From a virus, in the IMG/VR virus record IMGVR_UViG_3300031857_000256, positions 1-53,498 of that record: DNA of 53,498 nucleotides; one strand, 5' to 3'. Below the pieces are notes generated by a model, which saw only the letters and a program-made list of their open reading frames with translations, was not told the origin of the DNA and made no database searches. Numbering within the stretch: position 1 is the first letter of the stretch; every line of letters begins with the position of its first letter. Made by a program: the position numbers and the translations under genes. Shown here piece by piece: positions 33,534-43,190 of the stretch.

Positions 33534-36500
33534 ATGACGAATTTGGGTAGTACAGCAAATGGTTTAAATCAACTAAGCGCAAGCTTGGTTTCTTTGTTTG
33601 TAAGTGGTAGTAGAATTGCCAACTTTTCATCGGCATCGGTGAGTGTTGTTGGTCCTTTTTCTGCTTCCGGTGTTCAAACAAACGTAATTGGTGTAACCAA
33701 TAATGGTGCTCCTCTTGAATTAAGAGGTAATGTCCAAATTAGTGGTTCCGTAACATCTTCACTTTTTAGAGGTGATGGTAGTGGTTTATTTAATCTATCA
33801 GCGGAAGCTTTAGGAGATTTGAATCAGTTAAAATCTGGTTCAGCAACAGCAAATATATCGCCAAATAGAGGATTGGTAGTAAATGTACCAACATCTATTA
33901 GTGGTGGATTATCTGTTAATGGTAATTCTAATATAACTGGCTCTCTTACAATCACTTCAAATCTTAACGTAAGTGGTAGAATAACAACAACTGAAATTTC
34001 TACCGTATTAATATCTTCATCGGTAATATTTTCATCAGGTTCAAATAAATTTGGTGACAATGTTTCTGATAATCATCAATTTACCGGTAGTGTAGGTATA
34101 AGTGGCTCAATATTTGTAACGGGAGATACAATACCAACCGATAATTCAACAAATGAAGTTTTAGTATTAAATACAACAACTGGTAGAATTAGTAGAAGAT
34201 TTGCAGCAGCAAGTTCTGGTACATCAGGTACCGGTGGTACATCTGGTACTTCTGGTAGCTCTGGAAGTAGTGGAAGTTCCGGTTCATCTGGTTCTTCTGG
34301 AAGTGGTGGCACATCTGGTACATCAGGAAGTTCTGGTTCTTCAGGTTCTTCAGGAACAAGTGGTACATCAGGAAGCTCTGGTTCTTCCGGTAGTGGTGGA
34401 ACGAGTGGCACATCAGGAAGTAGTGGAAGTTCCGGTTCATCTGGTTCTTCTGGTAGTGGAGGCACAAGTGGTACATCCGGTAGTGGAGGCACAAGTGGAA
34501 CATCTGGTAGTGGTGGTTCTTCGGGTTCATCTGGTAGTAGTGGAAGTAGTGGTTCATCTGGAAGTAGTGGCACATCTGGTTCAGCAGGAACTGCTGGCAC
34601 ATCTGGTAGTGGTGGTAGTAGTGGTACTGCCGGCCAATCCGGAAGTTCAGGAAGTAGTGGTTCATCCGGAAGTGGGGGCACATCTGGAACAACTGGTACT
34701 GCCGGCACAGGTGGTACATCTGGTCTGACCGGTGTAGGTGGTACGGCAGGTACATCAGGAAGTTCTGGTTCATCTGGCACATCCGGAAGTAGTGGTAGTA
34801 GTGGCACATCAGGAAGTGGTGGTTCATCTGGTTTAACTGGTGGCGGTGGTGCTTCTGGTAGTAGTGGTACATCGGGAAGTAGTGGCTCATCTGGAAGTTC
34901 GGGTTCATCCGGTAGTGGTGGTTCATCTGGTACATCTGCAAGTGCAGGTACCGGTGGAACGGCTGGTACTGCAGGTACGAGTGGCACATCTGGAAGTAGT
35001 GGCTCATCTGGTACATCGGGAAGTGGTGGTTCATCTGGCACATCTTCAAGTGCAGGTACAGCCGGTACAGCTGGTACATCTGGAAGCAGTGGTTCATCTG
35101 GAATCTCTGGTTCTTCTGGTTCATCAGGTTCATCTGGAACTTCAGGTAGTAGTGGTTCATCTGGAAGTTCCGGTTCAAGTGGACAAGCGGGTTCATCTGG
35201 AAGTTCAGGAAGTAGTGGTTCATCCGGAAGTGGGGGCACATCTGGAACAACTGGTACATCAGGTTCATCTGGAAGTGCAGGCACATCTGGTACTAGAGGA
35301 ACATCGGGAAGTGGTGGTTCGTCTGGTTCATCTGGTAGTGGTGGAACGAGTGGCACATCTGGTTCTTCTGGTAGTGGTGGAACGAGTGGCACATCTGGTA
35401 GTGGGGGCACATCTGGAACAACTGGTACCGCAGGTTCTGGAGGAACATCTGGATTATTGGCATTAACGGGTAATACTGATAATGGTGTAATCACATTAAA
35501 TGGAACTGCACCAAATGGTACAGTTGAAGCAAATTTAAGATTCGATGGTACTACGTTAGCGGTAACTGGTAACGCTACAATTAGTGGTGACCTTACTGTA
35601 AGTGGTACAACAACATATATTAATACAACAACTTTAAATGTAGGTGATAATATCATTACATTAAATGCAGATATTGGAGCATCAACTACACCAACTGAAA
35701 ATGCTGGTATAGAAGTTAAGAGAGGTAATGCAGCAACAAAGACATTCTATTGGGAAGAAGCAAATGATAGATGGTACGCTGAAGATGGATTGTATGTAGG
35801 TGGTAACGTAGTTCTTAGCGGAACTGTAGATACTGGACAAGGTGCAACGGAAGTTTACTTAATGAATCAAAATGTTCGTACAACGGACGCAGTGACATTT
35901 GCAACAGTTGATACCGGACAAGGAGCAAACGAATTATATGCAATGAACCAAAACGTAAGAACTACGGATGCGGTTACATTCGCAACGGTCGATACTGGTC
36001 AAGGTGCAAACGAATTATATGCAATGAACCAAAACGTAAGAACTACGGATGCGGTGACATTTGCAACCGTTGATACCGGCCAGGGAGCAAATGAATTGTA
36101 TGCAATGAACCAAAACGTAAGAACAACCGATACGGTACGTTTTGGAAAAGTTGAAATAGATGGTGCATCAAATTATATAGATACTAATACAGGATATTTC
36201 AGTATTACATCAGCAGGTAATGAAATAACATTAGGTGGTACAACCGGAAATATGTACATTAACTATCGTGCGGCATTAGGTAGTACTCCAACTGGATATA
36301 TTTGGAACGCTGGTAGTAGTACTTCATTTGCTACTCATACTATGGGTAGAATTGATGCGGATTCTTTATACGATAGAAATGATACAGGATATTATGTAGA
36401 CCCTGCTTCAACATCAAGACAAAATGTTATTAGAGGTACTCAAATAGCAACTGGATATCATTCATTAACTTCCGGTTATTATGCCGGTGGTGCAACTCCT

Positions 36501-39500
36501 TCAACCGGGTATCTAATTACCACAAATATTGATTATGGCGTATTTAATATGCCTATTGTTATTATTGAAGGATATGCATATGGAAATGGTGCACCTATTC
36601 ATTTACAAATTGTTTGGTACGCATATTCACCAGACCCTTCAGGATGGACAAGTGTATCTTATATAAACAAAGGTGGTTGGGATCCTGGTACCGTTTCTAT
36701 TGGTAGAAATGGTAGTGGTAAAGTTTGTATTCATCTTTCAAGTAACATTTACTATGGTAGATTTAATGTAAGAGGTATTTATGACCAAGGACATTCATAT
36801 TTAGAAAACTGGTCAATTACCGAAGCATCAACTTCCGGTTTATCTTTAATAAGAACTGTTGGTAGAGCAACAATGCAGACCGATATTAGTGGTACTGCTG
36901 CATCTGAAACTTTAGCAACTGTAACTAATAGAGGAAATATTTCAACTGGTGACATTTATACGCCAAATGCATCATCATATTTTAGAGCACGTTATACTGC
37001 GGGTTCTAACAACTATCATGGTTCATTTAACTGGTATCATCTTCAATTGGGTAATAATGGTGATAACTATATCATAGCAGGTAGAACTGCAACCGGCGGT
37101 AGATTAAGATTCTATGTAAATAATACATCCGATTTCACTTCAATCAATGGTACTGAAGGTATGAGATTAGATAGTGATGGTAGATTGTATTCTTATGTGG
37201 ATACTCGTTCACCATTATTTTATGACCAAGATAATACGGGATATTATTTAAATCCAAACGGCACTTCCAACTTACTTTATATAACAATGCCGCATAGAGG
37301 CAATGGTACTGAAAATATTTTAGTAAATGATGGTGGTAGTGAAAACTGGAACGCAATAAACATTAGAGGTGGTGCTAATAACCATATGGGTATTGGTTAT
37401 CATGGAACTTCAAGAGGTGTTTTTGGTAGAGATGGATTCTCAATTCATTTTGATGAAACTGATTCATTCCGTTTGCATACAAATGGTTGGGACACTGAAT
37501 TTGAAGTTACTGGTGATGGTAGAGCATGGTTAAAAGATAGACTTGGAATTAATACAACTGATTTTTCATATACATCTTCGGATAATAGTGCAGCTGTAGG
37601 TAGTAATCCAACCGCTAATAAATTATTTATAAATGGTTCAATACAATTAATAGGTAACAACGATGCGATTGTATTCGGTAGAGGTACTTCATCATTCCTT
37701 AAAGATGAAGAACTTGCATTTGGATGGGGTGGTGGATGGTTTATGCAGGATAGTACTTGGATTCGTTCTAGAGGTTCTAAAAATGTGTATGTAGATGCAT
37801 ATATAAGAGCACAGGGTTCATTTAGAGTTGGTAGTGAATACTCCATTTGGGGAACGTATGGTACATATAGTGCATATATTAGTAGATTAGCATATATTTC
37901 ATTGGACTGGGATGCTGCTTATGATTCGTATAGTAATCATGGTTTAGCATCAACTGACCTTAATGGAAACTTTAGTGATAGTGTATCTTTAAACTCATTT
38001 AATGATATTATTTTAAGACTTGATAGTAATAATAATAATACCAACTCTTATGTAAGATTTATGGATAATAGTGCCGGTAATGGGCAGTTTGCTTATATCG
38101 GTAGAGAAAATGGTTCATCTATAATGGAATTATATGGTGATATTTACGCAAATAGATTTTTAGATAGGAACGATAGTACATATTTCCTAAATCCGGCATC
38201 TGATAGAGATACCAGTATAAATGGATTTACTGCTAGAACTGTAGAAGGTACAAAAGGAACTTGGAAATATAATATTCCAAGATGGGCACACACATCAGAT
38301 TCTAACTATTGGGTAGGTTCTATGGGATGGGGAACTACTGACTTTAATTCAGTAATGACTTGGGGTAGTGGTTTCTTTGATACTTGGTCATCTCCTGCAA
38401 ATAGTCCTGGTGATGCATCACATTGGACAGGAATGCAAGCACTTCACTATACAAATGCATATAATAGTGCGTATGGATGGCAATTAGCAGGCGGTTCAAC
38501 CGATTCATTATGGTTCAGAAGATTCTGGCCAAATAGTGGCGGTTGGTTTAAAGTTGCGATGTATGATAATACACATTCGGCAAGTAGAGGATTCTATGCA
38601 TCTATTTACTATGATAATGATAACACAACTTATAGAGTAGACCCGAATGGTACTTCAAGATTATTAACACTTCAAGTAGATAATATAATTCAAGGTGGTG
38701 TTCAATACGCACAAAGATTGGATAACGTAGCTAGAACCGCTATAACTGTTGGTGGTAATGCTAGTACATTCTATCCAGTAATTCTTAATATTGGCGCGGG
38801 TGCAACTGTTCAACAATATGGTGAATTCGTAATTGAAAGAGGTGGATATGATGACCCAGGATACTCCGGAATTGGATTCAGTACAATGAATGCAAGATTC
38901 ACTGTTAAAGCGAGTGGATGGGGATTTGGTGCAACATATGAAAATTTAGAATATTACGGAAGAACATTTAATGGAATTGCAAACTGGCAACAAATTTCGG
39001 AATCATCTCGTTTGGTGATTTGGTTAAGAGGTGCAACCGTTTATTATTTATTTAATATTGTTGGTAGTACATCGGTACATTTTGCGAATGGCAGTGGTAC
39101 ATCATATTCTGAAACACATGGTAGTACATATACATTCTCACCAACTTCAACGATTTCCGATAAGGCATCGTATGAAAGATGGCAAGGTGGTAACATAAAA
39201 TATACCGGAATTATCTATTCGGACAGTGATGTAAGAGCACCGATATTCTCTGATATTTCAGATACAGGTTATTACATTAATGCAAATTCAACTTCTCAAC
39301 TTAATAGACTACAAATCAACAATGGTTTAATAGCGGGTGGTATTGATAATGGGTCAGTAATACTTTATAGAGCATCAAATCCATTTAGTTTAGGCGGTAC
39401 TGATGCTGTATTAACTTTATCCGATAGAAGTAACAATGACTGGGGATTAAGAATTGATAAGAGTGCACATGATTATGGTATGTACGTTGAAGTTTCAAAT

Positions 39501-42500
39501 GGTGCAACTTACGGATATGCTGTTAATAATGGTGGTGGTTGGGTATATAGAGTTCATGGTAATGGATATATCTACGCACCTTATTGGTATGATATTAATG
39601 ATACCGGATATTATGTAGACCCTAATGGTACATCTTCAATGGTGACGGTGTATGTGAGTGATTGGATTTATCAAAGAAGTTCAGGTGGTATGTATTGGAC
39701 TCCATATTCTAGAGGTATTGCATCTCCTGAAAACGTTGGTAATCCATATGGAACTGTAGCAACTACAAATGCTAATGGTAGAAATGGTTGGAACGGATAT
39801 GCTTTAGGTTCTCAAATGACATTGATGCATGACTACAATAATGGTGGTAACACTATGGGTATGCATGATACATCTTATGGTTGGATTTGGAGATGGATTA
39901 GAGATTCTTACTTTAGAGTAGATAGAGGATATAGTGAATTCGCAAATAGTGCAAGAGCTCCAATATTCTACGATTCGGATAATACTGGATACTATATTAA
40001 CCCAGCTTCATTCACCGAAATTTATGGTGGATTACGAATGAGTGGTGGTCATGGTGATTCTACAATAAGAAACCGATTATTAGCATCTAATAATGGTGCT
40101 GGTACCGGTGTTGTTCAATTACAAATGTGGTGTTCTGAACCAGGTAATACTTGGGATTGGGCTGGATTTGGATATAACGTTGATAACACATATCATGATG
40201 GTTCTGGACCTTATTACTTTAGTAGACCTAATACTTCGTTTGGTCAAGCGTATTTTAGATTTAGTACATCTGGACATATGTACGTTTACAACACAAATAC
40301 TTCTGGTACTCGTTATACTAATATGGAGTTCTATGCAAGTAACTGGGTATATGTAAACAACTATTTGGAAGCAGGTAACTCATTAAGAGCACCTATATTT
40401 TATGATTCAAACGATACATCTTATTATAGTAATCAAGCTAGTACAAGTATTTATAATGTAATTGGTACAAATAAGCTTCGTGCGGACACTAATAGAAACT
40501 ATAATGATGGTAATGGTTGGTGGGGACATGACCCTTATGGATATGGCTGGGGATTACCGCATGGTTCATTCAGAACATTAGAAATATCAACTTCTGGTAA
40601 CTTCTCTACTGAACCGGCAATGTTCCGTTTACACCAATGGGGTTCTGGTTCTCCGGAATTCTGGAAACCACAAGGTACAACACTTTATTTAAGAGAAACT
40701 CCAATTGGCGGTAATATTAAACACTCTAACTGGTTTACTCGTTTCTATGTACAAAGATACATTGAGACTGATGAATCAATGAGAGCACCGATATTCTATG
40801 ATACTGATAATACTGGATACTTTACGAATCCAGCTGGACGTTCTAGGCTTTCCGAAATCGATTATGGTGATGGCTCTTATTATTGGAGAAGTGGTTCTTG
40901 GGGTTGGAGACATCAAACTCCGTCTGGATATATTGAGTTTGGACCTGCGAATACTGGACATGCTCACATTTATACCGACCGTTCAAACTTCTACTTTAAC
41001 GTAAATGAATTATATGGTAATGGTTATCATGTAATAATGCATAACTTATGGTGGGGTAACACTTACTTTGGTAGTGGTGGTGATATGTATGCAACTATTT
41101 GGTATGATACAAATGATACCGGATATAGATTAGACCCGAATGGTTCTTCAAGACTTAACTTTGTTCATACAAATAACTTGTACATTAGTGCGGGTAATAT
41201 GTTGTATAGTGATTCGGGTGGATGGCAAGGTGAATACAATAAATTACAATGGCACTCATCTCACGCTTATTGGCAAAGACTATCCGGTGGATACTTCATA
41301 ATGAGAAGGGGTGATGGTAATGATAGAAACTATTTTAATGATAGTGGTGATATATGGATGGCTTATTTAGGATGGATGTCATCTCACTTAAACCAAAACG
41401 TAAGAACTGATGCGGGACCAACTTTTGCAGAAGTTTATAACAATGGTTGGTTTAGAAATAATAGCAATGGTACTGGACTCTATAATCAAAATAGAGGAAT
41501 GCACTGGTACACTAATAATGGATATTGGAAATCAGCGGGTGGTGGATATGGATATGGTGGTATTCAATTCTATAATAACTACGAATCTGATAGTAGAGGA
41601 TATGCTGGATATTGGGATGGTAGTGGTTTCGGTATGTTGAACTCATCTGGTAACTGGCAAATTCGTATTGAATATGGTAACGCTCATATGGAGTTGTATC
41701 GTATTACATATATGAACGATGCTAGACCATATATAACATACGATAGAGATAATACTGGATATTATTCTGACCCTAATGGTACTACTAATATGTACGCAAT
41801 TACCGATTATACTCGTAGAGCGGCATTTATGTTAGGTAGGTCTAACACCAATCGTAGAGATATTACTGGTGATAGTAACTATTGGACAGGTACACAAGGA
41901 TGGGGTACTGGATATGGTAACTGGGATAATGCTTGGTCTGGTGGATTTAATGGATGGGATATATGGGGTGGTGGAACTGCTCACCCTCAAGGCGGTGGTT
42001 ATGTTCACGCTCAAGGTATCGTATCTGGTCAACACTATTCAACTTCAGATGGTGGAGCGGGATATGGTTGGATGATGGTAGGTGCAGCAGATGCAACCGC
42101 AAATAGATATTGGGCTAGAGGTAAGTGGGGCGGTGGTGTATCCGGTTGGAGAGAATTCGTAATGAGTGATTCTAACCCTGGATATTATCTGTACGCATAT
42201 ATTATGTATGATTCCAATAATACAGGATATTATTGTGACCCTCAATCTTATTCACAATTTAGTAGTGGTGAGTTTAACAACTATGTAAGAGTAGCTAGAA
42301 TAGATTTCATTGGAACTGGAGGCAACTCTGGACAAGGTACAAACGCTTATAATATCTTCCAAGAAGGTGGTGGATGGAGTTATCCTTATCCGGATTTAAG
42401 AATCGCATATCACACAGGTCTTAAATTAGGAGCAAATGCTGGTTCTTATGAAGGAACTAGAGTTTATTCCGATTATGATATGAGTGATTTGTGTTTCACT

Positions 42501-43187
42501 TTAGCAGGTTCATCAAATTATTCATTTAAATATAAGTGGCAATATACGGCAACAGCTGGATATTATTCAGATTATAATGGTGCACACTGGTATCCAAACT
42601 ACGCATCATCTTATGGTTCATGGAGAGCTGATGGAAGTAGGAATGGATGGTATGGTATCAGTATTGGTACCGGAAATCAACCACATTTAATGTTTGATGG
42701 TAGTGGTAATGGTGGTATGTACATTCAAGACTATGGTAGATGGACATTTTATCATTCATTAGGAAACAATTGTACTGGTTTTAATACATCATCAACATCT
42801 TCATCTTATGGTATTTATGTTGAAAAAGGAATTTACGCAACGGGTGATGTTGTTGCATATTCTGATAGAAGAAAAAAAGAAAACATTGAAACTGTTGACA
42901 ATCCTTTGGATAAATTATTAAGATTAAGAGGTGTTTGGTATAACAGAATTGATGATGAAACCAAAAAAAGAAACATTGGTGTAATTGCACAGGAAGTTGA
43001 TGAGGTATTACCTGAAGTAGTAACTTATGCGGAAGATGTTGATGAATATGGGGTTGCATATGGTAACTTTGCAGGTTTGTTTATTGAAGCAATTAAAGAA
43101 CAAAACGAAATTATCAAAACTCAACAAAAAGAAATTGAAGAATTGAAAGAAATTGTAAACAAACTAATACTTAATAATAAAGGATAA
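33534..43187 (+). CDS. Giant tail fibre protein 3 with C-terminal S74 self-cleaving chaperone, 3217 aa
   Basis: Parts in order: residues 1-225, beta modules shared with giant fibre 2 (GDGSGLFNLS, GSATANISPN, SGSNKFGD, QFTGSV); 229-641, a proline-free collagen-like GSS/GTS tract without FFG interruptions; about 645-760, a beta domain; 766-873, four 27-residue repeats with NQNVRTTDAVTF; about 940-2910, twelve 'YD-x-[ND]-[ND]-TGYY-x-[DN]-P' modules, each followed by a different aromatic- and glycine-rich domain; 3110-3217, a Peptidase_S74 intramolecular chaperone with AYSDRRKKENI and GVIAQEVDEVLPEVV and a C-terminal coiled coil (EIIKTQQKEIEELKEI). By analogy with endosialidase-type fibres the chaperone trimerises the fibre and cleaves itself off before S3110. 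This is probably a main host-recognition fibre. The following gene's ribosome-binding site overlaps its stop codon. Confidence 0.88.
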   Translation: MTNLGSTANGLNQLSASLVSLFVSGSRIANFSSASVSVVGPFSASGVQTNVIGVTNNGAPLELRGNVQISGSVTSSLFRGDGSGLFNLSAEALGDLNQLKSGSATANISPNRGLVVNVPTSISGGLSVNGNSNITGSLTITSNLNVSGRITTTEISTVLISSSVIFSSGSNKFGDNVSDNHQFTGSVGISGSIFVTGDTIPTDNSTNEVLVLNTTTGRISRRFAAASSGTSGTGGTSGTSGSSGSSGSSGSSGSSGSGGTSGTSGSSGSSGSSGTSGTSGSSGSSGSGGTSGTSGSSGSSGSSGSSGSGGTSGTSGSGGTSGTSGSGGSSGSSGSSGSSGSSGSSGTSGSAGTAGTSGSGGSSGTAGQSGSSGSSGSSGSGGTSGTTGTAGTGGTSGLTGVGGTAGTSGSSGSSGTSGSSGSSGTSGSGGSSGLTGGGGASGSSGTSGSSGSSGSSGSSGSGGSSGTSASAGTGGTAGTAGTSGTSGSSGSSGTSGSGGSSGTSSSAGTAGTAGTSGSSGSSGISGSSGSSGSSGTSGSSGSSGSSGSSGQAGSSGSSGSSGSSGSGGTSGTTGTSGSSGSAGTSGTRGTSGSGGSSGSSGSGGTSGTSGSSGSGGTSGTSGSGGTSGTTGTAGSGGTSGLLALTGNTDNGVITLNGTAPNGTVEANLRFDGTTLAVTGNATISGDLTVSGTTTYINTTTLNVGDNIITLNADIGASTTPTENAGIEVKRGNAATKTFYWEEANDRWYAEDGLYVGGNVVLSGTVDTGQGATEVYLMNQNVRTTDAVTFATVDTGQGANELYAMNQNVRTTDAVTFATVDTGQGANELYAMNQNVRTTDAVTFATVDTGQGANELYAMNQNVRTTDTVRFGKVEIDGASNYIDTNTGYFSITSAGNEITLGGTTGNMYINYRAALGSTPTGYIWNAGSSTSFATHTMGRIDADSLYDRNDTGYYVDPASTSRQNVIRGTQIATGYHSLTSGYYAGGATPSTGYLITTNIDYGVFNMPIVIIEGYAYGNGAPIHLQIVWYAYSPDPSGWTSVSYINKGGWDPGTVSIGRNGSGKVCIHLSSNIYYGRFNVRGIYDQGHSYLENWSITEASTSGLSLIRTVGRATMQTDISGTAASETLATVTNRGNISTGDIYTPNASSYFRARYTAGSNNYHGSFNWYHLQLGNNGDNYIIAGRTATGGRLRFYVNNTSDFTSINGTEGMRLDSDGRLYSYVDTRSPLFYDQDNTGYYLNPNGTSNLLYITMPHRGNGTENILVNDGGSENWNAINIRGGANNHMGIGYHGTSRGVFGRDGFSIHFDETDSFRLHTNGWDTEFEVTGDGRAWLKDRLGINTTDFSYTSSDNSAAVGSNPTANKLFINGSIQLIGNNDAIVFGRGTSSFLKDEELAFGWGGGWFMQDSTWIRSRGSKNVYVDAYIRAQGSFRVGSEYSIWGTYGTYSAYISRLAYISLDWDAAYDSYSNHGLASTDLNGNFSDSVSLNSFNDIILRLDSNNNNTNSYVRFMDNSAGNGQFAYIGRENGSSIMELYGDIYANRFLDRNDSTYFLNPASDRDTSINGFTARTVEGTKGTWKYNIPRWAHTSDSNYWVGSMGWGTTDFNSVMTWGSGFFDTWSSPANSPGDASHWTGMQALHYTNAYNSAYGWQLAGGSTDSLWFRRFWPNSGGWFKVAMYDNTHSASRGFYASIYYDNDNTTYRVDPNGTSRLLTLQVDNIIQGGVQYAQRLDNVARTAITVGGNASTFYPVILNIGAGATVQQYGEFVIERGGYDDPGYSGIGFSTMNARFTVKASGWGFGATYENLEYYGRTFNGIANWQQISESSRLVIWLRGATVYYLFNIVGSTSVHFANGSGTSYSETHGSTYTFSPTSTISDKASYERWQGGNIKYTGIIYSDSDVRAPIFSDISDTGYYINANSTSQLNRLQINNGLIAGGIDNGSVILYRASNPFSLGGTDAVLTLSDRSNNDWGLRIDKSAHDYGMYVEVSNGATYGYAVNNGGGWVYRVHGNGYIYAPYWYDINDTGYYVDPNGTSSMVTVYVSDWIYQRSSGGMYWTPYSRGIASPENVGNPYGTVATTNANGRNGWNGYALGSQMTLMHDYNNGGNTMGMHDTSYGWIWRWIRDSYFRVDRGYSEFANSARAPIFYDSDNTGYYINPASFTEIYGGLRMSGGHGDSTIRNRLLASNNGAGTGVVQLQMWCSEPGNTWDWAGFGYNVDNTYHDGSGPYYFSRPNTSFGQAYFRFSTSGHMYVYNTNTSGTRYTNMEFYASNWVYVNNYLEAGNSLRAPIFYDSNDTSYYSNQASTSIYNVIGTNKLRADTNRNYNDGNGWWGHDPYGYGWGLPHGSFRTLEISTSGNFSTEPAMFRLHQWGSGSPEFWKPQGTTLYLRETPIGGNIKHSNWFTRFYVQRYIETDESMRAPIFYDTDNTGYFTNPAGRSRLSEIDYGDGSYYWRSGSWGWRHQTPSGYIEFGPANTGHAHIYTDRSNFYFNVNELYGNGYHVIMHNLWWGNTYFGSGGDMYATIWYDTNDTGYRLDPNGSSRLNFVHTNNLYISAGNMLYSDSGGWQGEYNKLQWHSSHAYWQRLSGGYFIMRRGDGNDRNYFNDSGDIWMAYLGWMSSHLNQNVRTDAGPTFAEVYNNGWFRNNSNGTGLYNQNRGMHWYTNNGYWKSAGGGYGYGGIQFYNNYESDSRGYAGYWDGSGFGMLNSSGNWQIRIEYGNAHMELYRITYMNDARPYITYDRDNTGYYSDPNGTTNMYAITDYTRRAAFMLGRSNTNRRDITGDSNYWTGTQGWGTGYGNWDNAWSGGFNGWDIWGGGTAHPQGGGYVHAQGIVSGQHYSTSDGGAGYGWMMVGAADATANRYWARGKWGGGVSGWREFVMSDSNPGYYLYAYIMYDSNNTGYYCDPQSYSQFSSGEFNNYVRVARIDFIGTGGNSGQGTNAYNIFQEGGGWSYPYPDLRIAYHTGLKLGANAGSYEGTRVYSDYDMSDLCFTLAGSSNYSFKYKWQYTATAGYYSDYNGAHWYPNYASSYGSWRADGSRNGWYGISIGTGNQPHLMFDGSGNGGMYIQDYGRWTFYHSLGNNCTGFNTSSTSSSYGIYVEKGIYATGDVVAYSDRRKKENIETVDNPLDKLLRLRGVWYNRIDDETKKRNIGVIAQEVDEVLPEVVTYAEDVDEYGVAYGNFAGLFIEAIKEQNEIIKTQQKEIEELKEIVNKLILNNKG
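34218..35456 (+). repeat. Proline-free collagen-like Gly-X-Y tract of giant fibre 3 (413 residues)
   Basis: Every third residue is glycine, with Ser, Thr, Ala and Gly in X and Y. Triplets such as GSS, GTS, GGT and GTA dominate; there is no proline and no FFG interruption, unlike the tract in giant fibre 2. Codons are mixed (AGT, TCT, TCA, TCC for Ser). Confidence 0.9.
35829..36152 (+). repeat. Four tandem 81-bp units in giant fibre 3
   Basis: Four consecutive units of exactly 81 bp encode DTGQGAxE, then a Y-x-MNQNVRTTD stretch and V-x-F-x-x-V. Units 2 and 3 share long identical DNA stretches, which points to recent duplication. A diverged relative (LNQNVRTDAGPTFAEV) recurs near 41390. Confidence 0.9.
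36367..42300 (+). repeat. Twelve dispersed YD-NDTGYY-DPNGTS modules in giant fibre 3
   Basis: I count twelve copies of a roughly 20-residue motif YD-x-[NDI]-[DN]-[NT]-TGYY-x-[DN]-P-x-[GS]-TS. They are spaced about 200-450 bp apart and separated by non-repeated domains rich in Trp, Tyr, Gly and Asn. The motif is known from S74-terminated tail fibres, where it probably forms short stacked beta elements between shaft domains. Confidence 0.8.
42861..43187 (+). other. Peptidase_S74 intramolecular chaperone domain of giant fibre 3
   Basis: Encodes residues 3110-3217, beginning at the Ser of SDRRKKENI and including GVIAQEVDEVLPEVV. In endosialidases and related fibres, cleavage occurs just before this serine after trimer folding. 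The basic RRKK segment, the GVIAQEV strand and the terminal heptad helix are all present, so processing is expected to work. Confidence 0.85.
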
Positions 43188-43190
43188 ATT

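Noticed and set aside
27858-35456. Possible CRISPR arrays or satellite-type repeats in the G/S/T tracts
   Set aside because: No constant repeat with unique spacers; the units are 9-bp coding triplets in a continuous reading frame, and no cas genes are present.
34076-35656. Minus-strand frames opposite the collagen-like tract of giant fibre 3
   Set aside because: Shadow of the GSS/GTS repeat, as in giant fibre 2.
7053-43187. Diversity-generating retroelement targets in the fibre genes
   Set aside because: No reverse transcriptase gene and no template/variable repeat pair with adenine-specific differences was seen in the window. The repeats are long-diverged modules.
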